The translations under genes and the position numbers were made by a program. Shown here piece by piece: positions 44,529-53,235 of a DNA stretch of 64,000 nucleotides (positions are counted from its first letter, which is position 1; the number at the start of each line of letters is the position of its first letter). The notes under the pieces were generated by a model. The model was not told the DNA's origin, ran no database searches, and saw only the letters and a program-made list of their open reading frames with translations. Source of the DNA: Nocardioides flavescens. Lineage in GTDB: Bacteria > Actinomycetota > Actinomycetes > Propionibacteriales > Nocardioidaceae. The stretch covers positions 1-64,000 of the forward strand of contig NZ_WUEK01000004.1 of the NCBI RefSeq assembly GCF_009823805.1. The letters are read 5' to 3'.

Positions 44529-45890
44529 ATGCCGCGCGTCTTCGGCACCGACGGGGTCCGGGGTCTGGCCAACCGTGTCATCACGGCGGAGCTGGCCCTG
44601 GACCTGTCGGTGGCGGCGGCGCGCGTCATCGTCTCCCACGGGGCCTACGACCGCACCCGCGAGCGTCCGCTCGCGGTCGTCGGTCGAGACCCGCGGATCT
44701 CGGGGCAGTTCCTCGAGCACGCGGTGGTGGCGGGTCTCGCCGCCGCCGGCGTCGACGTCCTGCGGCTGAGGGTCCTCCCCACGCCCGGCGTCGCCTTCCT
44801 CACCCAGGCGCTCGACGCCGACCTCGGCGTCGTCATCAGCGCCTCGCACAACCCGATGCCCGACAACGGCATCAAGTTCCTCGCCCGCGGCGGGGTCAAG
44901 CTCGACGACGCCCTCGAGGCGGAGATCGAGGACCTGCTCGGCGGCGAGTGGGAGCGACCGACCGGCGCCGACGTGGGCCGGGTCCGGCCCTACGAACGTC
45001 CCGTCGAGGAGTACGTCGAGCACCTGCTCGCCACCCTGGAGGCGGGGCCCGGCTCGCTCAGTGGGCTGAAGGTCGTCGTCGACTGCGCCCACGGCGCGGC
45101 CACCGAGGCCGCTCCCGCCGCCCTGCGCGCGGCCGGCGCCGAGGTCGTGGTGATCGGCGCCGAGCCCGACGGGCTGAACATCAACGACGGCTTCGGCTCG
45201 ACCCACCTCGGCCCGCTGCGCGCCGCCGTCGTCGAGCACGGGGCCGACGCAGGGCTCGCCCTCGACGGCGACGCCGACCGCTGTCTCGCCGTCGACCACC
45301 TCGGCCACGACGTCGACGGCGACCAGATCCTCGCGGTGCTCGCCATCGCCCTGGCCGAGCGGGGCGAGCTCGCCGACGACACCGTCGTCGCCACCGTGAT
45401 GAGCAACCTCGGCTTCGTCCAGGCCGTGGAGCGCGCCGGGCTGAAGGTCGTGCAGACCGCCGTCGGGGACCGCTACGTCCTCGAGGCGATGCGCACCGGC
45501 GGCTGGACGCTGGGCGGTGAGCAGTCCGGCCACGTCATCATGAGCCGTCACGCCACCACCGGCGACGGCCTGCTCACCGGCCTGCACCTGCTGCAGCGCA
45601 TGGTGCAGACCGGACAGGACCTGCGCAGCCTCGCCTCCGTGGTCACCCGCCTGCCGCAGGTGCTGGTCAACGTCGCCGGCGTCGACAAGGACCGCACCGA
45701 CGACGCCGAGCTCACCGCCGCCGTCGACCGCGAGGTCGCTGCGCTGGCGGGGGAGGGGCGCGTCCTGCTGCGCCCGTCCGGCACCGAGCCGCTCGTGCGG
45801 GTCATGGTCGAGGCGCCGACCGACGAGACCGCCCGCGAGGTCGCCGACCGGCTGGCCACGGTGGTCCGCGAAAGGCTCGCCCTGACCTGA
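44529..45890 (+). CDS. glmM: Phosphoglucosamine mutase
   Basis: A 453-residue alpha-D-phosphohexomutase that converts glucosamine 6-phosphate to glucosamine 1-phosphate for UDP-GlcNAc. The phosphoserine is Ser106 in [12 protein letters not shown], the metal loop is DGDADRC, the sugar loop GGEQSGHVI, and the phosphate loop [14 protein letters not shown]. glmS, which makes its substrate, is 8.5 kb downstream. Third gene of the ribosomal operon, 26 bases after rpsI. Confidence 0.96.
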   Translation: MPRVFGTDGVRGLANRVITAELALDLSVAAARVIVSHGAYDRTRERPLAVVGRDPRISGQFLEHAVVAGLAAAGVDVLRLRVLPTPGVAFLTQALDADLGVVISASHNPMPDNGIKFLARGGVKLDDALEAEIEDLLGGEWERPTGADVGRVRPYERPVEEYVEHLLATLEAGPGSLSGLKVVVDCAHGAATEAAPAALRAAGAEVVVIGAEPDGLNINDGFGSTHLGPLRAAVVEHGADAGLALDGDADRCLAVDHLGHDVDGDQILAVLAIALAERGELADDTVVATVMSNLGFVQAVERAGLKVVQTAVGDRYVLEAMRTGGWTLGGEQSGHVIMSRHATTGDGLLTGLHLLQRMVQTGQDLRSLASVVTRLPQVLVNVAGVDKDRTDDAELTAAVDREVAALAGEGRVLLRPSGTEPLVRVMVEAPTDETAREVADRLATVVRERLALT

Positions 45891-46021
45891 GGGAAGGATG
45901 GCCCTGACCTCACGGAAAGGGCCCCCTGACCCTCGATGGAGCGCTGCTCCACCCGCCCGGGTGGACGCGTGTGCACAAGTTCCGCGTCCGCCCACGACGG
46001 GGCTCCGGCCCCGGTAGCGTC

Positions 46022-46900
46022 GTGGCGGTGGAAGGGGGCCATCAGGCGGCGACGACGCCGCACGACGCGGCCGAGGACCCCCGTGTCGCCGCCGTCCTCG
46101 CCGTGCTCGGCGGGGCCTCCCTCGACGAAGCCGCTCGAGCGTCGCAGGTCGACCCCGACGTCCTCGGGCGCTGGGTCCGCGACTTCGTCCGCGCCGGCAC
46201 CGCCCAGGTGACCAACCGGCCCTCCGACGACAGCGCCCGGCAACGCGACCGGTTCCTCGCGGCCTTCGCCCACGAGGTCCGCTCGCCGCTCACGGTGGCT
46301 CGGGGGTGGGTCACCATGCTGAGCGAGGGGCACGTGCCGCCCGCCCAGGTCGCGCACTCGATGCGTCGTCTCGACCAGGCCCTCGACCGGCTCGCCGAGC
46401 GCTCGCGCGACGTGGAGCTGATGGCCGCGGCCTCCCTCGGCCGCCTGACCATCGACGCCGAGCTGCTCACCGCTCGTGAGCTGCTCGACGGCGTCGTTCC
46501 GCCCGACTGCGTCAGCGGCGGCGACGTGGAGGTGGTCGTCGACGTCGAGAAGCTGCGGCGCGTCGTACGAGACCTGTGGGAGGCGGCCGGCCTGTCGCCC
46601 GCGCCACGGTCGCGTCGCGTCGAGGTCGCTGTCGTGGCTCCGTGGGTCGAGGTGAGCGTCGTGCGCGAGGCCGACCCGATCGACCCCGACGTCCTGCGAG
46701 CCCTCTTCGAGCCGTTCGACGCCAACGACGACGGCACCGGGGTCACACTGGGCCTCTACCTCGCTCGCGCCCTCAGCGTCGCCCACGGCGGCTCCGTCGG
46801 TCTCGAGCAGGACGACCACCGCGCCGCGCTCTGGGTCCGCGTGCCGGTCCGCACCACCCCCGACCCGTCCCCACCCCCACCCCCCTTGGAGACACCATGA
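46022..46900 (+). CDS. Histidine-kinase-like protein with N-terminal HTH, degenerate ATPase
   Basis: About 292 residues from the GTG chosen here (another lies six bases downstream). The N-terminal segment GGASLDEAARASQVDPDVLGRWVRDF looks like a helix-turn-helix. A HisKA-type dimerisation helix follows with the phospho-acceptor motif FAHEVRSPLTVARGW. The C-terminal domain has the layout of a HATPase (LFEPFDANDDGTGVTLGLYLARALSVAHGG), but the N-box Asn and the DxGxG G1 box are not recognisable. There are no membrane segments. It could be a phosphotransfer or pseudo-kinase regulator. It overlaps the DUF1059 gene by four bases. Confidence 0.7.
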   Translation: MAVEGGHQAATTPHDAAEDPRVAAVLAVLGGASLDEAARASQVDPDVLGRWVRDFVRAGTAQVTNRPSDDSARQRDRFLAAFAHEVRSPLTVARGWVTMLSEGHVPPAQVAHSMRRLDQALDRLAERSRDVELMAAASLGRLTIDAELLTARELLDGVVPPDCVSGGDVEVVVDVEKLRRVVRDLWEAAGLSPAPRSRRVEVAVVAPWVEVSVVREADPIDPDVLRALFEPFDANDDGTGVTLGLYLARALSVAHGGSVGLEQDDHRAALWVRVPVRTTPDPSPPPPPLETP

Positions 46901-47073
46901 CGTTCACGCTCGCCTGTGGAGACGTGATGCCCGGCTGCGCGATGCGGTTCGAGTCCAGCAGCAAGGACGAGCTGATGCAGCAGGTCGCCGCGCACGCCCG
47001 CGCCGACCACGGCATCGAGGAGGTCACGCCCGAGATCGCCGAGGCGGTCGACGGCAAGATCCTCACGTACTGA
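46897..47073 (+). CDS. DUF1059 family small protein
   Basis: A 58-residue protein with LACGDVMPGCAMRF at its start, then a helix and an HARADHGIEEVTPEIAEAV segment, the full length of a DUF1059 domain. The two cysteines are conserved in the family and might bind metal or respond to redox. Function is unknown. The ATGA overlap with the kinase-like gene suggests the two are made together. Confidence 0.85.
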   Translation: MTFTLACGDVMPGCAMRFESSSKDELMQQVAAHARADHGIEEVTPEIAEAVDGKILTY

Positions 47074-47090
47074 GGGCTGGGCTCCGCGGA

Positions 47091-47250
47091 GGTGGTTTCG
47101 AAACGGTCGTTGCACGACCTCCTCGACCATCGACAACGGTGGTTGAGGAAGGACGGAGTCCTGTCTCGAAACCACTGCTGCGGTGACGTGGTCTCGAGAC
47201 GGTCGTTGCACGACCTCGACCACCGGGACGGCGACCTCCTCGACCACCGG
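47091..47250. repeat. Family A element, one full and one partial copy
   Basis: The full copy runs from GGTGGTTTCGAAAC (47091) to GTCTCGAAACCAC (47163-47175), with the shoulder hairpin GGTCGTTGCACGACC and inner CCTCGACCATCG/ACGGTGGTTGAGG arms. A truncated second copy starts at GTGGTCTCGAGACGGTCG (47188) and lacks its right half. It begins 17 bases after the DUF1059 stop. Confidence 0.88.
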
Positions 47251-47322
47251 GGTGGCGGCCCTCCCGCGTCGAGTACGCCGATACGCCGGTGCGCGGAGGG
47301 CCGAGTCCCTAGGCTCGGAGCC

Positions 47323-48525
47323 ATGCGTGCTCGTCGTCCCTGGGGTCTCCTCGTCGTGGTCGCGGCTCTGCTCGGGCTGCTCGCCCCGGCCCTCGTCGCG
47401 GGGCCGGCGGCCGCGGCCTCCGGGCGGGTGCGCGGCACGGTCGTCGGCCCGGGGACGACGCCGAAGATGCAGGTCACCTGGTTCACCACGGACTGGACCT
47501 ACCTCGGCGCCACGAAGTTCAAGGGCGGCGCCTACTCGATCGAGCTGCCGGCGGGCACCTACCGGCTGCAGTTCACCGACCAGCGTCCGGCCTACGACAC
47601 CGACAAGTACTCCCCGAGCGACGTCACGGTCACGGTCACCGACGGCGCCACGGCGCTGAAGAACGTGCGCATGCGCACCGGAGCCTCGATCGGTGGGACC
47701 GCGAAGGTGCGCGGCAGGCCCGCACCGGGCGCGCGCATCGTCGCGGCCAACACCGACCGCAACTCCTTCGAGACCACAGCCGACAAGACCGGCGCCTTCG
47801 CCCTCGGCGGGCTGCCGCCCGGCGACTACTCGGTCTTCACCTACGACCGCCGCAAGACGTGGGTCGGCAAGTCCTCCTTCCTCCCGCGCCTCAAGGCCGG
47901 TCGCTACCGCCCGGTGCGCATCGACCTCCCGGTGCGGGCGGGCCGCTTCGTCGTCGACCTGTACGCCGGGACCAGCCCCTACCCCGGCACCGCCTTCGTC
48001 ACCGCGGTGAGCCGCAAGACCGGCCAGTTCTGGACCGAGAAGGCCTCCGGCGGCACCGTCACCTTCCGCGGGCTCTTCCCCGGCTCCTACGACCTCGTGC
48101 TGCCCTACGCCGGTGACTACCTCGGCGCGACCGTGCCGGTGACGGGGCGGGTGAAGGCTGGTCGGGCCAGCTTCGGCACCGCCCGACTGACCGAGCGCGG
48201 CGGCGCGGTCGGCGGCTCCGTCGTCGACGGTAGCGACCCCGGCCGGACGCTGAGCCCCGTCACGGTCACGCTGTACGACGGCACGGGGGCGCAGCTGGCC
48301 CAGACCACCACGGCCTCCGACGGCACCTTCCGCGTGGGTGGGGCGCTGCCCAGCGGCTCCGGGCTCAGCGTGGTGGCCCAGCCGGGCGGCGTGAACCCGC
48401 CGTACCTCCAGTCGAGCGGCTACTGCCGCTTCGGCGCCGTGACAGTGGGCGGTGTGGCCGTCACGGCCGGCACCACGACGACGCTCGGCCCGATCGCGCT
48501 GCCCCGCCTCGACGCCGGCTGCTGA
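47323..48525 (+). CDS. Secreted protein with carboxypeptidase-regulatory-like repeats
   Basis: A 400-residue exported protein with a signal peptide (residues 1-32, ending AAAAS). The rest is beta-rich and repetitive: units such as GAYSIELPAGTYRLQF, GAFALGGLPPGDYSVF, VTFRGLFPGSYDLVLP and GTFRVGGALPSG are typical of carboxypeptidase-regulatory/CnaB-like beta-sandwich repeats that pack as extracellular stalks or adhesins. There is no sorting signal or membrane anchor. ATG at 47323. Confidence 0.75.
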   Translation: MRARRPWGLLVVVAALLGLLAPALVAGPAAAASGRVRGTVVGPGTTPKMQVTWFTTDWTYLGATKFKGGAYSIELPAGTYRLQFTDQRPAYDTDKYSPSDVTVTVTDGATALKNVRMRTGASIGGTAKVRGRPAPGARIVAANTDRNSFETTADKTGAFALGGLPPGDYSVFTYDRRKTWVGKSSFLPRLKAGRYRPVRIDLPVRAGRFVVDLYAGTSPYPGTAFVTAVSRKTGQFWTEKASGGTVTFRGLFPGSYDLVLPYAGDYLGATVPVTGRVKAGRASFGTARLTERGGAVGGSVVDGSDPGRTLSPVTVTLYDGTGAQLAQTTTASDGTFRVGGALPSGSGLSVVAQPGGVNPPYLQSSGYCRFGAVTVGGVAVTAGTTTTLGPIALPRLDAGC

Positions 48526-48610
48526 GTCTTCGCCAGTCGCGCAGGCACCCTGTGAGCGACCGCACCTGGCCGACCGGACGAGGTTTCGCCAAAGCCCTGC
48601 CAAGGGCAGC

Positions 48611-48631
48611 GGCACCTCTCAGACTGGTGCC
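48611..48631 (+). promoter_or_regulatory. Hairpin directly before the glycosyltransferase start
   Basis: GGCACC (48611-48616) and GGTGCC (48626-48631) can pair, and the GTG start follows at once. No Shine-Dalgarno sequence is visible. It may limit initiation, or it may mean that the true start is the ATG at 48782. Confidence 0.4.
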
Positions 48632-50131
48632 GTGACCTACGACGGGACGAGGTCCGACACGCTCGACACGTGGCCGGACGGGGGAGCGTCCGCCCCTTCG
48701 ACGCTGCCCCGCGACGCCTACGTCGTGCGCGTCCCCGATGCCGACGAGCCCGAGCCGACGCCCGAGCTGGGCGGCACGACGATGAAGCGACGCCCGACGA
48801 TCGGGTGCATCATCCCGGCCTACAACGAGGCCGAGACCATCGCCGGGGTCCTCGACTCGCTGCTGATGCAGACCCGGATGCCCGACGTCATCCACGTCAT
48901 CGTCAACAACTCCACCGACGACTCGGTGGAGGTCGCCGGCCACTACGCCGGTCCGCACACCCGGATGACCATCCACGGGCCGCAGAGCACCGTCGTCTAC
49001 GTCCACGACATCGGCAAGAACCCCGACAAGAAGGTCGGGGCGCTCAACTACGGCTACTCGCTCGTCAAGGACATGGACTTCCTGCTGGGGGTCGACGGCG
49101 ACACGACCCCGGAGCCCAACGCGCTCGAGGCGCTGGTCGAGGAGATCGCCAGCGACGACCGCATCGGCGGCATCTCGGCGATCTACTCGATCGACGACAG
49201 TGCGCTCGACGGGGTGATGGCGAAGTTCCTCATCGCGGGCCAGCGCGCTCAGTTCTCGGCGTTCAACATGCAGAACCTGCTCAAGGGTCGCAACATGGCC
49301 GTCCTCGGCGGGCAGTTCTCCATCTTCTCGACGCGCGCGCTCAAGCAGGTCATCGCCGAGACCCACCAGCGGACGCCCTGGGTCAACGACAGCGAGGTGG
49401 AGGACTCCCTGCTCTCGCTGCAGATCAAGAGCGCCGGCTACCTCACCAAGATCAGCGCGCGGGCCTACGCCCACGTCGGCGGCATGACCACGCTGCGCGG
49501 CCTCGACGGCCAGCAGGTGAAGTGGAACTACGGCGCCATCGACCTGATGTGGCCCGGCCAGCGCGGCGACACGCGAGGGCAACCGTTCCACCCCAACCTG
49601 CGGCTGCGGTGGTTCGAGCACCTCTCGATGGTGCTCAACATCGCGACCCGGCTGATGTTCATCATGCTGCTCTGCGCCTCGCTGTCGATCTCGGCGTTCG
49701 TCTTCCGCGCCTGGTGGCTGATCCCACCGGCGGTCGCCGTCCTGCTGAACCTGCGGGTCGCGCGGTCGATGGCCTTCGCCAACCGGCGCGACTACCTCTT
49801 CGCCCTGCTGATGTTCCCGGCCGAGCTCTACATGTGGATCCGGATGGGGCACTTCGTGCGCGCGTGGCTGAAGTTCTTCAGCCGCGCCCAGACCGACAAC
49901 TGGGCGGCGCAGGCGAAGGCCGAGCGCGGCAAGGGCTCGGCGTACCTCTACCCGTTCCTGAGCCTCATCGTCTTCTTCATCGCAGCCGCGGCCATCTGGG
50001 TCCAGCTGCCCATCAACCTGCAGTCGGACATCCTGGCGGCCTGCTGGCCGGTCCTCGGTGCGCTGACGGTGATCCAGACGGCGTGGATGGCTCTCAAGAG
50101 CCTGCGCCGCTACCGGGGGTACAAGGCATGA
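48632..50131 (+). CDS. Membrane glycosyltransferase, family 2
   Basis: About 499 residues (449 if the ATG at 48782 is used). The GT2 domain shows GCIIPAYNEAETIAGVL, the nucleotide Asp, the DGDTT metal motif and catalytic ED in DSEVEDSLLS. A QQVKWNYG segment sits where processive synthases of the cellulose/hyaluronan/PNAG group carry QxxRW. Four or more membrane helices follow (from about residue 330). It probably polymerises a beta-linked polysaccharide across the membrane. It overlaps the next lipoprotein gene by four bases. Confidence 0.85.
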   Translation: MTYDGTRSDTLDTWPDGGASAPSTLPRDAYVVRVPDADEPEPTPELGGTTMKRRPTIGCIIPAYNEAETIAGVLDSLLMQTRMPDVIHVIVNNSTDDSVEVAGHYAGPHTRMTIHGPQSTVVYVHDIGKNPDKKVGALNYGYSLVKDMDFLLGVDGDTTPEPNALEALVEEIASDDRIGGISAIYSIDDSALDGVMAKFLIAGQRAQFSAFNMQNLLKGRNMAVLGGQFSIFSTRALKQVIAETHQRTPWVNDSEVEDSLLSLQIKSAGYLTKISARAYAHVGGMTTLRGLDGQQVKWNYGAIDLMWPGQRGDTRGQPFHPNLRLRWFEHLSMVLNIATRLMFIMLLCASLSISAFVFRAWWLIPPAVAVLLNLRVARSMAFANRRDYLFALLMFPAELYMWIRMGHFVRAWLKFFSRAQTDNWAAQAKAERGKGSAYLYPFLSLIVFFIAAAAIWVQLPINLQSDILAACWPVLGALTVIQTAWMALKSLRRYRGYKA

Positions 50132-50889
50132 GCCGCACGCACACACCGCTCGACCGCCCTCGCTCGACCCTACGACGGGGTCGGCGCCTGGCCGCCACGG
50201 CCGTCGCGACCGCGCTCGTCCTCACCGGGGCCGGGTGCGGCCTGCTCGACGACGGCGAGGGTGGCGACCCCGCGCCGGCTCCGTCGGCGGCGACCTCCGC
50301 CGCGCCGACGTTCGACTCGCAGTTCACCCGCGACGGCACGTTCCAGTCCCACATCCAGCTCGCGACCGCGCCGGGTGTCGACTTCGTGTACACGCTCTAC
50401 CCGACGAAGTCGACGCCGCGGACCAACGAGTGGTACCCGTCGGGCGGGAAGTACTTCTCCTTCACGCTCCAGGCCTACGACCTCGACCGCGACCTGCGCG
50501 ACCCGTTCGCGACCAAGCGCAAGGTCTACCTCAGCCGGATCGCCGTGCGCTCGGCGACCACCACGAGCGCGGGCGGCGCCACGCAGTCGCCGTACAAGCT
50601 GAACGCGAAGGCCGCCAAGATCACCTTCGACCCGCAGCCGGTCACCACGGCGCAGGGCATGCTCATCACCTCGCCCAAGGGTGCCTTCGAGCTGCGCAAC
50701 CAGGAGATCGGTGACGTCTCGGCCGACACCGTCGGTCTGACGCTCACCTTCACCGCGGTGGTCGCCATCGAGACGAAGGCCGGCTCCGGTCGGTTCACGA
50801 AGGGCAAGGTCGTCCAGGACGTGCCGATCGCCATCTTCGCCTCGGAGTCGCCCACCCAGGCGCAGTCGATCCCGGTCAACGCCAACTGA
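50128..50889 (+). CDS. Lipoprotein partner of the glycosyltransferase
   Basis: A 253-residue protein. The signal ends at LTGAGC (Cys37), followed by an Ala/Pro/Ser tether and a beta-rich domain from residue 65 (VDFVYTLYPTKSTPRTNEWYPSGGKYFSFTLQAY) of a type I do not recognise. Because its ATG overlaps the glycosyltransferase stop, the two are likely translated together, and the lipoprotein could assist polymer export or modification on the outer face. Confidence 0.72.
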   Translation: MSRTHTPLDRPRSTLRRGRRLAATAVATALVLTGAGCGLLDDGEGGDPAPAPSAATSAAPTFDSQFTRDGTFQSHIQLATAPGVDFVYTLYPTKSTPRTNEWYPSGGKYFSFTLQAYDLDRDLRDPFATKRKVYLSRIAVRSATTTSAGGATQSPYKLNAKAAKITFDPQPVTTAQGMLITSPKGAFELRNQEIGDVSADTVGLTLTFTAVVAIETKAGSGRFTKGKVVQDVPIAIFASESPTQAQSIPVNAN

Positions 50890-50928
50890 CACCGCACCAG
50901 CACGACCGCCAGCACGACCGCCAGCACG

Positions 50929-50970
50929 AGCAGAGCCCGGCACCTCCCGCGGGAGGTGCCGGGCTCTGCT
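50929..50970. terminator. Bidirectional terminator between convergent genes
   Basis: A perfect 42-bp palindrome without loop (axis CCCGCGGG), arms starting AGCAGAGCCCGGCACC. It lies 40 bases after the lipoprotein stop and 30 before the response-regulator stop. Two 12-bp direct repeats (ACCGCCAGCACG) precede it. There is no T-run. Confidence 0.8.
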
Positions 50971-50999
50971 GTGTGGTGCGGGTCGGGCCGTGGCGTACG

Positions 51000-52028
51000 T
51001 CAGCCCGCGAGGCGGTAGCCGACGCCGCGGACGGTCTCGATGAGCCGTCCCTCGTCTCGGAGCTTGAGCTTGAGCGCCGCGACGTGGTGGTCGACGGTGC
51101 GCTTGTCGGCCTCGTTGACGAAGTGCGTCGACGTGCTGTGCCCGCGGAGCGCGAGCACCAGGTCGGCCTTGCTGCGCACCCGACGGCCGGTGCGCATCAG
51201 CGTGCTGAGCAGGTCGAACTCCGCGCTCGTCAGGTCGAGCAGCTGGCCCTGGTAGGTCGCGCGACCGGTCGTGCTGTCGAGGGTGATGTCACCGAGGGTG
51301 AGCACTCCGCCCGGGATCGGGTCGGTGGGGGCGGTCGCGACCGCCGGCTCGGCGAGTGTCGGCACCACGGTGGGCTGCGGCGCGGGACGCGGCGCCGGCT
51401 GAGCGGCGGGCTCGGGCTCGGGCTGGGCGGTGGGCTGGGCGGTGGGCTGGGGGGTCGGCTGCGGAGTCGACACCGGGACGGGCGGGGCGTACGACGGCTG
51501 TGGCGCCGTCGGGGTGGAGTCGACCGGCACGGGCGCTGCGCGCTTGCCGAGCGGAGTCTCGGTCGGCAGCGGCATCAGCGGGTGCTGGGTGATCTCCTGG
51601 GCGAGCTGGGCGGCCCAGGAGAGCTCGACCGGCGCCGAGTCGGGCACCCCGGCGCGGTCGCGCGGACGGCGCAGCATCGAGTCGGCACGGGCCCGCAGCT
51701 CGCGGGGGCGGAACGGCTTGACGAGGTAGTCGTCGGCGCCGGCCTCGAACCCCTGGATCAGGTCGATCTCGGAGTCCATGGACGTGATCATGATCAGGTA
51801 GGTGAGCGAGAAGGCCCGCAGCTGCTTGGCGACGGCGAAGCCGTCCATCCCGGGCATCTGCACGTCGAGGGTGGTGAGGATCGGCTCGTAGCGGCGCACG
51901 GCCTCGATCCCGCTCGGCCCGTCGGCGGCCGTGTGCACCGTGAAGCCGGACTGCGTCAGCACGAGCTGGGTCAGTTCGCGGGCGTCGACGTCGTCCTCGA
52001 TCACCACGGCTACGCGCGTCTCGCTCAC
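51000..52028 (-). CDS. OmpR-family response regulator with long Pro-rich linker
   Basis: A 342-residue regulator. The receiver domain has the acidic pocket Glu11-Asp12, phospho-acceptor Asp55 (TLDVQMPGMDG) and Lys in YLVKPF. A linker of about 115 residues, largely Pro/Gln/Ala/Thr repeats such as PQPTPQPTAQPTAQ, separates it from a C-terminal winged helix (RATYQGQLLDLTSAEFDLL ... ETVRGVGYRLAG). Typical OmpR linkers are under 20 residues. No sensor kinase gene is adjacent. GTG start. Confidence 0.88.
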   Translation of the reverse strand: MSETRVAVVIEDDVDARELTQLVLTQSGFTVHTAADGPSGIEAVRRYEPILTTLDVQMPGMDGFAVAKQLRAFSLTYLIMITSMDSEIDLIQGFEAGADDYLVKPFRPRELRARADSMLRRPRDRAGVPDSAPVELSWAAQLAQEITQHPLMPLPTETPLGKRAAPVPVDSTPTAPQPSYAPPVPVSTPQPTPQPTAQPTAQPEPEPAAQPAPRPAPQPTVVPTLAEPAVATAPTDPIPGGVLTLGDITLDSTTGRATYQGQLLDLTSAEFDLLSTLMRTGRRVRSKADLVLALRGHSTSTHFVNEADKRTVDHHVAALKLKLRDEGRLIETVRGVGYRLAG

Positions 52029-52113
52029 TGCTCCAGCCTAGGTGTCGGGGCGGGGCACCGGAGGCCTTTTGGCCGACGCGCGGTGGCGTTCGGCGACGTG
52101 TTCACCGGCCCGT

Positions 52114-53178
52114 TCACCAGCCCGCCGCCTCGGCCAGCTCGACGGCCCGCTGGACCCACAGCTGTCCGGCGGCCGGGCCGCCGTTGCAGGTGCCGTCGCT
52201 CTCGCCGACGGGTTTGATCCACACGTAGGCGTCGAGCGCGCTGCCGTCGTCGAGATAGCCCGGCTCACGGCCGAGCGCCTGGCCGGACGGGTTGCACCAG
52301 TCGGTCACCGCGCCGGCACCCGCGCCGTTGCGACCGGTGTCGATGAGGTAGTGCGCTCCGTCGAGCAGCCCGCTCAGCTGCTCGGCGTACGCCGTCTCGG
52401 CGGAGGTCGGCTGGTAGTTGGAGACGTTGGTGGTGAAGCCCCGCACCGAGCCGACGCCGACCCGCTCGAGCAGCGGTGCCAGCTGGTCGGGCGACACCCA
52501 GTCGGAGTGACCGGCGTCGACGTACGTCGTCACGCCCGCGTCGCGCAGCGCGTCGACGGCCGAGGCCATCAGCTGCACGCGCTGGTCGACGACGTTGCAC
52601 TGGATGGCGCTCGGCAGGGCGTCGGGCTCGAGCACGACGACGGCCTGGTCGGCGCGGGCCACCGAGTCGGCGATCGCGTCCACCCACGGCAGGTAGGCGT
52701 CGGCGCTCAGGCCGCCGGCGGAGAGCTGGCCCGTGCAGTCGCGGTCGGGGATGCCGTAGACCACGAAGACGGGCACGGTGCCGGCCGGGTCGGCGTCGGC
52801 GACCACCGAGACGACGTAGGCGCGGACGTCGGCCGGGGTCGGGTAGCGCTCGGGGGTCAGCCACAGGCCGGTGGCGACACCGTCGATGCGCTCGAGCACC
52901 TGGCTGGCCTTCGTGTCACCGTCGGCGGCGGCCTGCTTGGACGCCGCGACCAGGCCCGGGTCGTCGCCGTTGAACTGCGAGTGCCGCTCGAGCTGGTTGA
53001 CGCTCTGCGGGTCCACGAACGGACCGGCCTGGAAGTGGCGCACGGTGGCCACGGCGGCGGTCCCCACGACCGCGAGCACCACCGCGACGGTCAGCAGCCG
53101 CCTGCCCAGCCAGTGCGGGTGCCGCGGCCCGGGCTCACGGACCGGTGGGTGGTGGAGGTGCCCGGACACACCTGCCAT
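52114..53178 (-). CDS. GH6 family glycanase, membrane-anchored
   Basis: A 354-residue enzyme with an N-terminal signal anchor (about residues 27-47) and a glycoside hydrolase 6 domain. The GH6 signatures are both present: VYGIPDRDCTG with the catalytic-acid Asp, and VVVLEPDALP. A third conserved block is YVWIKPVGESDG. GH6 enzymes are inverting beta-1,4-glucanases. Next to a processive glycosyltransferase it may trim a secreted beta-glucan, as cellulases do in cellulose synthase loci. ATG at 53178; 85 bases separate it from the response regulator gene. Confidence 0.88.
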   Translation of the reverse strand: MAGVSGHLHHPPVREPGPRHPHWLGRRLLTVAVVLAVVGTAAVATVRHFQAGPFVDPQSVNQLERHSQFNGDDPGLVAASKQAAADGDTKASQVLERIDGVATGLWLTPERYPTPADVRAYVVSVVADADPAGTVPVFVVYGIPDRDCTGQLSAGGLSADAYLPWVDAIADSVARADQAVVVLEPDALPSAIQCNVVDQRVQLMASAVDALRDAGVTTYVDAGHSDWVSPDQLAPLLERVGVGSVRGFTTNVSNYQPTSAETAYAEQLSGLLDGAHYLIDTGRNGAGAGAVTDWCNPSGQALGREPGYLDDGSALDAYVWIKPVGESDGTCNGGPAAGQLWVQRAVELAEAAGW

Positions 53179-53235
53179 CGTCCCGTCTGGGCGCCCTGCG
53201 CGGGCCGGAACGCTCAGATCGTCACGAGCGCTCCG

